From: Candidatus Poribacteria bacterium
Lineage (GTDB): Bacteria > Poribacteria > WGA-4E > PCPOR2b
Direction of reading: 5' to 3'
Length of the DNA stretch: 64,000 bases
NCBI GenBank assembly: GCA_022826645.1
Contig: JAJDUM010000117.1
Span: 1 to 64,000 of the forward strand
In this document: positions 53,001 to 59,883 of the stretch, piece by piece
How the letters are laid out: each line of letters begins with the position of its first letter
Position numbering within the stretch: position 1 is the stretch's first letter
Program-made: the position numbers and the translations under genes
The notes under the pieces: generated by a model
What the model saw: the letters and a program-made list of their open reading frames with translations, nothing else
What the model was told of the DNA's origin: nothing
Databases searched by the model: none

Positions 53001-53202
53001 CCTGTTTTGCATTTTCCAACTCAATTTTGGTTTTCTGATATTCGTATTCGTAGAATTGCCGCTGAATCTCCTTCCATGGTCGTCTGGTAATGGTTTCGTT
53101 ATAGAAGCCCCACAGAGTTACAAATCCCAACAAACCGGAAAGGATAAAAAATAGCGCTGCGTAAGATTTTTCCTCAACCCGAACTTCTTTATTGCTCCTC
53201 AC
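50077..53202 (-). CDS. Octahaem membrane-anchored cytochrome c of the bc complex
   Basis: The 1041-residue protein has an N-terminal helix (about 14-34), a long charged helical region (about 45-240, probably coiled coil), and eight CXXCH motifs: CATCH, CTPCH, CRRCH, CHGCH, CLSCH, CFGCH, CTGCH and CISCH. These span about residues 265-960. It lies in the place where cytochrome c1 or f would be encoded, directly after Rieske and split cytochrome b genes, so it likely passes electrons from the bc core to soluble carriers. The last four haem domains look like repeated class I units. Confidence 0.92.
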   Translation of the reverse strand: MRSNKEVRVEEKSYAALFFILSGLLGFVTLWGFYNETITRRPWKEIQRQFYEYEYQKTKIELENAKQDLPEIEAPQEIDPKQEKTLRGTIAGLQIKLEEALQERKFDQSESDAVNYKYQYALHHGDKEGAEKWKKKLDEFESRIEGGLTDAVLAAQRNLADAYKDLAEVYDANGHVEAALAEYLLVRKYNAADTKSAAKIGELQAKIEAAKADKAKYAEVDRLEAKLHSVGGIKRTFIGTLAESPFTKTRTVVQYYIEDFDYTADRCATCHFASDKAGYDGYAKEQFEEIEGDGENNLTLQLKHPYIKTGSETVFIDEEDAEEGSYELSEDGKLTFTDPDVYADLVEIAYETGYDPVLRTHPHRDVLLGKHPGERFGCTPCHGGQGQGLTEIAAHALDHKKEFWLTPVLGLDEHTGKVSEELHGYMESNCRRCHDGVMMLDAVNPETGQLQDYSPVLSKGMALFEDVGCHGCHAVEGYSVLADLDKVGPSLAKIGSKVNSVDWLEGWIKQPTAYLPETKMPDFFPVEKLTQAVYLKNGNKHYGIVTKTDTGIILQKDDGTKYPYPDTAVDRVVDEVKSIAAYLAQMKDPAIDQGDASYSTAPRTIAAGEQVVKSVGCLSCHTVDGLGSDFAPTLDGVGSKLTPQFLRQWISDPRAYDPDTVMPSLRLTKTEVSNAVAYLMSLQETTPSPIAGNENPHAAVDPMEGEKLVRTYGCFGCHSIPGFENESKVGADLGEFGAKTVDELDFGDTADVEHSWHGWTVGKVTNPRRYQTRRIVSRMPVFSEHTIGDEEARALAVLLKSFQPTKYPVSYIHQPSEKTRQIDAGRRLAKKYNCTGCHDIEGKGGDFVNVVAANQDLDMLNAKRFAPPTLQAQGAKVYPDWLFEFLKTPTPIRYGLEVRMPTFGFSDEEATALVKYFSALDDEVFPYETIALQPSSQRELRVGKRIFDVLQCISCHPEQGEVIPPGSDKTGRPDLALAKSRLKADWVIDWLKDPQSFQPGTAMPQAWPKIGGVHQPVDGFGVDDAEEQIRLVRDYLNSLGE

Positions 53203-53259
53203 GATTCCTATTGACTCCTTACTGTTTGAATGGACGAATTACATATTATCCAATACGCC

Positions 53260-54126
53260 TTAGATATTAAACCACGGAGAAACCCAAATGTACTTGATAT
53301 TCAATGTCCACCGAAGAATCATCTTGATTGGCAAAGACATCATCGTTAAGAACAGGAATGAAACCACGATGTATCGCACCAATCCCAACTCTTGAAGAAA
53401 TTTGCTGGTTCCTCTTTTCAGAAAATAATAGATGGGACCTAAAGCAAAATATCCGACGACAACACACATACCGAAGATACCGGCGGGCTGTTCATTGCGG
53501 ATGCCAAATAGGTAAGAGAGGTTGACGTTGGTTAACGGTACGATTTTGTGCGGATCCCACTCTTTCCATGGGGCGAAAAAGTTCCAACCGGGTCCTCTCA
53601 GGAAGGTACCGACGACCATTAACACAATCCATAACACGAAAAAGCCGAAACAGAAGGTTATAAGTGCGAACGGACGCTCTTTTAGGGTATAGTAACCTTT
53701 CCCTTTGGGATTGATATCTATATAGGGAATGGCAATTAAACCGGCGATAATCAACCCTGGCAAAACAACGCCTGCAATCCACGGATCAAAGTAAACCAAC
53801 ATCTCTTGTAATGCGAGGAAATACCATGGAGCTTTAGATGGATTCGGGGTTATTGTCGGGTCGCTCGGCTCTTCGAGTGGGGCATCAATGGTAATAGACC
53901 ATATCCCCAGAACGAGCATTGTAATGATTGCACAGAGAAATTCGTTGCGGCAAAGGTAGGGCCAGCAGTAGACTTTATCGTTAAGTGCTGCTTCTGCGGG
54001 TGTGCCGGCTAGGTCATTTCTGCGTCCTTGGCTGAATGCGAGCCAAGTGAAGAAAGGTAACAACAACACAATCGCAACAATCGGAACGTTATCCGGCTTC
54101 GTAACCAATAAAAGAAAATACTCCAT
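53260..54126 (-). CDS. Cytochrome b C-terminal subunit (subunit IV-like)
   Basis: The 288-residue membrane protein contains the conserved quinol-site region PNPSKAPWYFLALQEMLVYFDPW (PEWY-type position reads PWYF) typical of cytochrome b6f subunit IV and the C-half of cytochrome b, followed by several helices and further hydrophobic segments, giving more length than plant subunit IV. It is encoded after the b6-like gene with a gap of about 40 nt. Confidence 0.9.
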   Translation of the reverse strand: MEYFLLLVTKPDNVPIVAIVLLLPFFTWLAFSQGRRNDLAGTPAEAALNDKVYCWPYLCRNEFLCAIITMLVLGIWSITIDAPLEEPSDPTITPNPSKAPWYFLALQEMLVYFDPWIAGVVLPGLIIAGLIAIPYIDINPKGKGYYTLKERPFALITFCFGFFVLWIVLMVVGTFLRGPGWNFFAPWKEWDPHKIVPLTNVNLSYLFGIRNEQPAGIFGMCVVVGYFALGPIYYFLKRGTSKFLQELGLVRYIVVSFLFLTMMSLPIKMILRWTLNIKYIWVSPWFNI

Positions 54127-54167
54127 ATATCACCTCACTGAAAATAGGTATTGAAATGAATTCAGTT

Positions 54168-54941
54168 CTACAGGGGTCCAGAAATACCGCCATCCTTGCG
54201 GACACGCCAGAAGTGTAGAGCCATCAACACGCTTGCCAAAAGCGGCACAGCAACACAGTGCAGGATGTAAAATCGCAAGAGCGTTGAGGGCCCGACAATT
54301 GTCCCACCAAGGAGGGCAAATCGCACATCATTCGCTTGCGTGACAATATCCTGCGGGGCGAAGGGCCCTTCATGCCCTAAGACGGGTGTCGCTCGCGCCA
54401 TGTTTGTTCCAACAGTGACCGCCCAGAATGCGAGCTGATCCCACGGTAGCAGGTAGCCGGTAAAACTGAGAAAGAAGGTGACAAGCAGTAGGATGACGCC
54501 GACACCCCAGTTAAATTCACGAGGTTTTTTATAGGATCCTGTCAGGAAAACACGGAACATGTGGAGCATAACTGCGATGACCATGCCGTGGGCTGCCCAA
54601 CGGTGCATATTGCGCAGGAGCATTCCGAACGGGATGTCAAACTCAAGATATTGTATATCGCGGAATGCGTATTCTGCGGTGGGACGATAATAGAACATTA
54701 ACAACACACCGGTAACGGCGGTGACAAGAAACATCAGAAAGGTGATCCCGCCCATGCACCATGTAAATCGGAAGTTAATCGCGTGGCGGGTGACGCGGGG
54801 AGGATGCAGATGGAGCCAGACATTTTGGAGAACTTGAAGGGTGTATCGTCTTCCTGTTTTCTCGTAGCCGTGGCGAAACATCGACTGCCAGATTTGGTTG
54901 TTTGTGATTTTCTCTTTTAATCCATTACGTCTTTCATTCAT
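54168..54941 (-). CDS. Cytochrome b6-like subunit
   Basis: This 257-residue protein has four helices and the two histidine pairs for haems bL and bH: HRWAAHGMVIAVMLHMF (helix 2) and LHCVAVPLLASVLMALHF (helix 4). The Qo-region motif GYLLPWDQLAFWAV is present. Split b6 plus subunit IV is the b6f-type arrangement. It belongs to the operon beginning with the Rieske gene. Confidence 0.95.
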   Translation of the reverse strand: MNERRNGLKEKITNNQIWQSMFRHGYEKTGRRYTLQVLQNVWLHLHPPRVTRHAINFRFTWCMGGITFLMFLVTAVTGVLLMFYYRPTAEYAFRDIQYLEFDIPFGMLLRNMHRWAAHGMVIAVMLHMFRVFLTGSYKKPREFNWGVGVILLLVTFFLSFTGYLLPWDQLAFWAVTVGTNMARATPVLGHEGPFAPQDIVTQANDVRFALLGGTIVGPSTLLRFYILHCVAVPLLASVLMALHFWRVRKDGGISGPL

Positions 54942-55104
54942 AGCAACGACTCAGCCTACCTCGCTTCAGCATAACCAAGGCTGTATAGCTCCTTTCTTGC
55001 TCAATTCAAGTTTACCATCAAGACTGTACCAAGGAAGTATAATTTAATTGGATAGGGCATAACAACGGTCAGGAGAGAATGTAATTGATGAGTTTGCCAC
55101 TTCA

Positions 55105-55602
55105 CTAAATCCTTAAAGTAGATCCTGGCTTCCCCCAATCGCCCCGCTCCTCTAGAAATTTCACGGATTTATCAATCAGGAGTTGTCCATCCTCCGCCAG
55201 TGTAATTTGCACACGCTCAAGGGGTCTCGGTGCGGGCCCTTCAAAGTGCATCCCTTCGCGGTCAAATCCGCTACCGTGACAAGGACATTTAAATTTATTT
55301 TCAGATGCAAACCATCGAGGGGTGCAGCCGAGATGCGTGCAGATTGCGACCAACGCATAAAACTCACCATCCTCTTTCCGAACAATCCAGACACCATATG
55401 GATTTTTTTTGAACTTCTCGCTAACCGTTCCGGGCGGATATTCACCGGGAAATCCGGCCTTAAAGACCGAGGATGGTTCAAAAAGGACTCGCGGATATAA
55501 GAATCGAATCAATCCAGGACCAAAGGCAAGCCCAGCGGCGGCGAGGAAATTCCCCCAGCCCAAAAACTTAAAAAATGAACGTCGAGATAACACCAAGTTC
55601 AC
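55105..55602 (-). CDS. Rieske iron-sulfur protein of the bc complex
   Basis: The 165-residue protein has an N-terminal signal anchor with a twin-Arg-like RRSFFK motif and the 2Fe-2S ligands in CTHLGC and CPCHGSGFD. It oxidises quinol together with the cytochrome b subunits. It is the first gene of a four-gene operon (Rieske, b6, IV, octahaem c) preceded by a strong promoter and an operator palindrome. Confidence 0.97.
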   Translation of the reverse strand: MNLVLSRRSFFKFLGWGNFLAAAGLAFGPGLIRFLYPRVLFEPSSVFKAGFPGEYPPGTVSEKFKKNPYGVWIVRKEDGEFYALVAICTHLGCTPRWFASENKFKCPCHGSGFDREGMHFEGPAPRPLERVQITLAEDGQLLIDKSVKFLEERGDWGKPGSTLRI

Positions 55603-55696
55603 CTCAGATTGAAAGTTTGTGGAATTTAGTCAAACGGTGTGTAAACAGCAAAGGACACGATCCGAGTATTTAAACTGCATTATCGAACCGGCAGTC

Positions 55697-55725
55697 ATTA
55701 TAGCACGACATAAAAGAGAGATCAA
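55697..55725 (-). promoter_or_regulatory. Sigma70-like promoter of the Rieske/bc operon
   Basis: On the minus strand TTGATC (55725-55720), a 17-bp spacer and consensus TATAAT (55702-55697) form a strong promoter. Transcription would begin near 55690, giving a leader of about 88 nt before the Rieske ATG. In the 331-nt gap 55603-55933 the only other features are the palindrome upstream and unremarkable sequence. Confidence 0.75.
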
Positions 55726-55743
55726 GGCATAAAATAGAGGGGT

Positions 55744-55759
55744 TCACGGATATCCGTGA
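55744..55759. promoter_or_regulatory. 16-bp perfect palindrome upstream of the bc-operon promoter (operator candidate)
   Basis: TCACGGATATCCGTGA is identical to the 16-mer at 44102-44117 and lies 18 bp upstream of the -35 box at 55720-55725, the same distance as in the other copy. Flanking text (ATCAAG and TAAAA blocks) is also shared between the two regions. Confidence 0.7.
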
Positions 55760-55933
55760 CTTCTATTTAGGGTGTAGATCGGAAAGAACACGACCGTGAA
55801 AATTGGCTGATAGCTCTGACCTCGGAGCGAAAAAAGCACCCAGAATTCACCAATGATATTTTTCGATATTCATATGTGGATATGGTGCGATGTGAATCAA
55901 CGCACGCCGTGCATATGTGCAGATTTCTATGGC

Positions 55934-56578
55934 TCAAGCATTCACCTTGACGTGTGTCCCCTCCATCTGCTCTACAACGTGCTGAATCATATCCTCAACT
56001 GTCTTGAAGGGATGGTCCGGATATTGTTCCAAACTAAAGTTCATGTCATTCGCCCCAAAGACGAACATATCAATACCCGGTTTGCCGAGGTGCCGTGCAT
56101 TGGTTACAGCATCAATCGACTCCAGCTGTATGGCGAGGATGCCGTTATTGTTCCACCATTCGGCATATTCGAGCCGGTCCATATCTGGCTTGAATCCGTA
56201 TCCTGAACTGGGTCCCCAACTTCTTTTTCCGACTGGTGGGTAGTAGAACGCGTCTATCGCCTCATCGACCGTTTCCTCGTCCTCAACCTGTGGCACCACA
56301 ATAGCGAATGGTCCGAGGTCAAGGTAATTACCAATCAGGTATGCCTGACGCGTATTTTTGATACGAAATTGGGTAGGCACGCCCAATTCGGTTGCCATCG
56401 CGCAAAATGAGACCAATCGATCTTCATTGAACGCTGCGTGCTGGCTGTCAATAGAGACCAGATCGTAGGAATCTTGACTAAGAAGGGCTTCGAGGTCGCT
56501 CTTGGATGCATCTATGGAAGATCCTGCGATTTTGAGGCTCCCGCCCTGATGTAGACGTTGCTTCAATGATTCTGCCAT
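55934..56578 (-). CDS. HpcH/HpaI-type aldolase family protein
   Basis: The 214-residue protein has the TIM-barrel features of class II pyruvate-dependent aldolases: DLVSIDSQHAAF (the position of the catalytic His), IVVPQVEDEETV with a metal-binding Glu, and VFGANDMNFSLEQ near the end. It is shorter than typical HpaI (about 250-265), and some N-terminal strands may be missing. Substrate is unknown. It stands alone between the bc operon and the nuclease-cyclophilin gene. Confidence 0.85.
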   Translation of the reverse strand: MAESLKQRLHQGGSLKIAGSSIDASKSDLEALLSQDSYDLVSIDSQHAAFNEDRLVSFCAMATELGVPTQFRIKNTRQAYLIGNYLDLGPFAIVVPQVEDEETVDEAIDAFYYPPVGKRSWGPSSGYGFKPDMDRLEYAEWWNNNGILAIQLESIDAVTNARHLGKPGIDMFVFGANDMNFSLEQYPDHPFKTVEDMIQHVVEQMEGTHVKVNA

Positions 56579-56796
56579 GCCTTGTTACCTCCTTGATGTT
56601 GTTTGATAAATTATCTTCGTTCTTTATAGAAGTTTCTTGTCGCGATTTGAAAATCGCTCCTACCGTACGTTTTGTCTAGGATGGAATTCCAATTCCTGGC
56701 TATTGCGTCGGTTGTTGGTATCCCAATAAATTGGGATTTCACTTATATCCAACTTGCGGTTTATCAATTAGCAACTTGGGTTATTATACCAACTCC

Positions 56797-58212
56797 TCAT
56801 TGGGAGGTCTGTTTCCCGGTTGGTGGGGATGATTCTTCGCTTTCTCCCTTTATCCGCACCGTAGTCATCACATCCCCCTTGCTAAGTTGATCGACCACAT
56901 CCATACCGGCGGTGACCTTTCCAAAGGTAGTATACTGACCGTTGAGGCTAAAATAGCGAGATGGTTTTGCGTTCAAACAGATGTAAAATTGGCTTCCTGC
57001 GGAATCCGGAGCGTTTGCCCGCGCCATAGCAACCACCCCTCTTCGGTGTCGGGGCATCTTCGTGCGGAGCTTTGGATTTTGAAATTCACCTGGTATCGTC
57101 CACCCGGGACCGCCGCTACCACTACCGTCCGGATCCCCGCCCTGAATCACAAAGCCCTCTACATACCGATGAAAGGTGAGACCATCGTAGAACTTCATTT
57201 TAATTAGCTTGAGAAAGTTAGCAACGGTTTTTGGGGCAACATCCGGGTAGAGTTCCATCTCGATAGTACCGTTGTCTGTTTCGAGTACAACGACAGGATG
57301 TTCAATACGTAACCGTGCAAGGACTGCGCGGTGATCCGACAGTTCACCGACATCAATAATTTCACACCGCTTAGCCTTCTCAACGGTGCGGAACTCATCC
57401 CGTAGGCTCGGACTGATAAGGATGTGATCGAGCAGATTTTTCTGATCTTTATAGATATATGTATACCGTTCGGCTGCTTCGACTGCATTGGCTGTCTGTA
57501 GCAAATCACCCCAGATATCATCGAACCCACGGACTCTGTTGACTACCGGTGTCCCCGGCGTGTCGTTCATATCCCCCATGACAATGACATGCTTATCCGC
57601 CATCATTGCCTTGACAGCGTGCCGGCGGATGATGGTAGCTTGTGCAAGCCGCTTGGGGTCATTGGAGCTGCGACGAGAGATAAGGTGTGTAATCAGGACA
57701 TAGAACGGTTGATTGTCAACCTTCAACTCGACACCCAAGATCTTGGAAGGATTTACATCGCGCTCTTGGCCATCCACAAAATACACCTCGCGCTCGTTCG
57801 GAAAGTTTGTGACGCTCCCTCGTACGATCGAAAATTTTGTAAGGATGGCAACATCCTGACCGGTATAGGTATCCCTGCCTTCATCGAAGGCAATTTCCCA
57901 TTCACCGGGATCAGCGAGGTAAGATTTGACTTTTTCAAGAACAGCTCGGTTCTCGACCTCAACAAGACCGACGATATCCGCCTCGTGGGTATCAATGAGG
58001 CGAGCGATCGTTTTGGCTTTTGTCTCATATTGCTCGGCGGTTGACACGGGCACCGATTTGCCGACGACCTCTCCATGCGGTTCCTCAGTATCAAAAAAGA
58101 ATTCAGTGTTCAGTAAGAAGATATCAATTTCAACATCCGCCCTTGCGAGACCAAGTGAAGATGACACCACGCAGAAAATCACAAGGATTGTAGAAACGGC
58201 ACTCCGGTGCAT
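56797..58212 (-). CDS. Secreted endonuclease/exonuclease/phosphatase-family domain fused to cyclophilin-type prolyl isomerase
   Basis: From the ATG at 58212 (471 residues, GGAAGGAAA ribosome site) there is a signal peptide (to about residue 26). An EEP metal-dependent hydrolase domain follows (about 30-300) with GLVEVENR, MGDMNDTPG and ELSDHRAV, and then a cyclophilin domain (about 310-460) with FHRYVEGFVIQGGDPDG and SAGSQFYIC. All core residues of both seem present. This fusion is unusual. A frame to 58308 overlaps the protease gene's end and is not favoured. Confidence 0.88.
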   Translation of the reverse strand: MHRSAVSTILVIFCVVSSSLGLARADVEIDIFLLNTEFFFDTEEPHGEVVGKSVPVSTAEQYETKAKTIARLIDTHEADIVGLVEVENRAVLEKVKSYLADPGEWEIAFDEGRDTYTGQDVAILTKFSIVRGSVTNFPNEREVYFVDGQERDVNPSKILGVELKVDNQPFYVLITHLISRRSSNDPKRLAQATIIRRHAVKAMMADKHVIVMGDMNDTPGTPVVNRVRGFDDIWGDLLQTANAVEAAERYTYIYKDQKNLLDHILISPSLRDEFRTVEKAKRCEIIDVGELSDHRAVLARLRIEHPVVVLETDNGTIEMELYPDVAPKTVANFLKLIKMKFYDGLTFHRYVEGFVIQGGDPDGSGSGGPGWTIPGEFQNPKLRTKMPRHRRGVVAMARANAPDSAGSQFYICLNAKPSRYFSLNGQYTTFGKVTAGMDVVDQLSKGDVMTTVRIKGESEESSPPTGKQTSQ

Positions 58213-58252
58213 CTCATTTCCTTCCTTCACAATATACATCCCGTTCAGCATT

Positions 58253-59698
58253 CTATTCTTGTCCCTTTTCCCAGTCAAGATTGTTCTCATTCCACTCAAA
58301 TACGTCAAGTGGACCGAATTTCAGGTTAATGGTCAGACTTCTTGGGGTGGGTGAACTGTCAAAACGATTGAAGTCGCGGATGACCACATAGGTATGCTGT
58401 CCATCCGAAATCTCCGCACAAGCGTTGATAAAATCGTCAAGATTCCCAATCGCGCGTCCATTAATTTCCTGAATGACTACTTTTGAGTTGCCGCTGCGTT
58501 CGCGGATACCAACACGGGAAAAGCTGCTCCCTGCATCTGCATGTGGGAGATAGACCCCATCAGCCTCAAAGTAAAGCAGATGCCTGAGTTGAGGGGTTAC
58601 ATCGTGAAAGACTGATCCTGCGAAGCGGACAAATCGGCGAACTTTCTTTAACTCGATATCTTCTACAAGGACGTCAACCGTTACAGCCTGCCCATTACGA
58701 TAGATATCCAAGGTCACATTTTTCCCAGCATTTTCGTTGAGAATTGCGTCAAAAGTATATAGATCATCCCTAATTAACTTCCCATTAATCCTATAGATAA
58801 TATCGGAGGCGAGCAGGCTTGCCTCGCCTGTCGTCTTAGGAATAATTGACTCAATTTGAATCACCTTCGGCGTTCCTGAATCTGAGGGACCAATCTCCGC
58901 GCGGGAAGTTTCGGGTAGTCCAAAATGCTTAATAGCCTCTCCGATGGAGATTAACTCCAAATCCACGCCAATCTCCCCACGTTGAATTATCTCGCCCCCC
59001 TGGATCTGTTCGAGGGCGTCAACTACATAATTGATTGGTAGTTCAAAACTGGAGGTATCGGTTCCCCGCGCATGGATGGCAATGACTTCGCCTTCTGTGT
59101 TCCATACTGGACTCCCGCTCGAGCCGCCGGTGCGATCAAAAGTCGTATGGATATAACTGGAATGGCGATCCCCTTTATTAACGTTGAGATTGGCAACTGT
59201 ACCAAACTTGATGGAGTATTCCTCTTTTTCATTGTTGCCGATCAGGAGCAGCTCATCCCCTAGCGCAAGATCGTGCCATGAACCGAGTTGCACAGCTTGG
59301 AGTTCGAACAATACTTCCTTCGGGTCTACCTTATAAAATCCGAAGTCGTGCGTTGGGTCATAGTAAAGGACTTGTGCTTCTGTAAAACTGCCGTCATAAA
59401 AGTTTATCTTGACATAAGAAGGACTGCTGCCGGTGACATGCCGATTGGTTGCAATAATTCCCTGTGCTGCATCAACGATGAAGCCGGTAGCGAAACTGGT
59501 GCCTTTTGCTTCCGTTTCAAACACAACCTCCGAAGAGGTCTCCACATTCACGACCATGGGTTTGAAAGCGGCAATCTGTTCTGTCCAGTCGTGTTCTGCG
59601 AGACTTTCCAAAACGATTCCCCCGCTCGCCAAAACAGATACCAGAAACCAGACTACAATCTGTCGTTTAATTTTCGGTCGCCCCAACCTTAAAAACAT
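58253..59698 (-). CDS. HtrA/DegP-like secreted serine protease with PDZ domains
   Basis: The 481-residue protein has a signal peptide and a trypsin-like core with the triad visible: His in ATNRHVTG, Asp in DPTHDFGF and Ser in GGSSGSPVW. Two PDZ-type parts follow (about 270-370 and 380-470). HtrA proteases refold or degrade damaged periplasmic proteins. Its stop lies 40 nt upstream of the start of the nuclease-cyclophilin gene, so both secreted proteins may be co-expressed. Confidence 0.93.
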   Translation of the reverse strand: MFLRLGRPKIKRQIVVWFLVSVLASGGIVLESLAEHDWTEQIAAFKPMVVNVETSSEVVFETEAKGTSFATGFIVDAAQGIIATNRHVTGSSPSYVKINFYDGSFTEAQVLYYDPTHDFGFYKVDPKEVLFELQAVQLGSWHDLALGDELLLIGNNEKEEYSIKFGTVANLNVNKGDRHSSYIHTTFDRTGGSSGSPVWNTEGEVIAIHARGTDTSSFELPINYVVDALEQIQGGEIIQRGEIGVDLELISIGEAIKHFGLPETSRAEIGPSDSGTPKVIQIESIIPKTTGEASLLASDIIYRINGKLIRDDLYTFDAILNENAGKNVTLDIYRNGQAVTVDVLVEDIELKKVRRFVRFAGSVFHDVTPQLRHLLYFEADGVYLPHADAGSSFSRVGIRERSGNSKVVIQEINGRAIGNLDDFINACAEISDGQHTYVVIRDFNRFDSSPTPRSLTINLKFGPLDVFEWNENNLDWEKGQE

Positions 59699-59778
59699 TA
59701 TTATTCCTCCATTATTAGATATTTGTCGTCCTGTTGGGGGTTTAGGGTATTAGTGTTGGACATACTTTGCTTACACAT

Positions 59779-59846
59779 TGCGCTCCTCTGGAGCGCACGG
59801 ATTGGCCCCATTGCCCTCCTATAGACATATCCGCTCCTCTGGAGCG
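59779..59846. repeat. Two hairpins sharing CGCTCCTCTGGAGCG
   Basis: TGCGCTCC-TCT-GGAGCGCA (59779-59797) and CGCTCC-TCT-GGAGCG (59832-59846) are near-identical palindromic units 53 bp apart, in the gap between the flavoprotein gene and the protease gene. They may be operators, a terminator pair or a dispersed repeat. Confidence 0.65.
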
Positions 59847-59883
59847 AAAGGAATGAGGCCAACCACAAGGGCTGCCCCATCAA

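Noticed and set aside
55770..55800. Sequencing-adapter-like text AGATCGGAAAG
   Set aside because: Only about ten bases match the common adapter and the sequence then differs, so it is more likely genuine.
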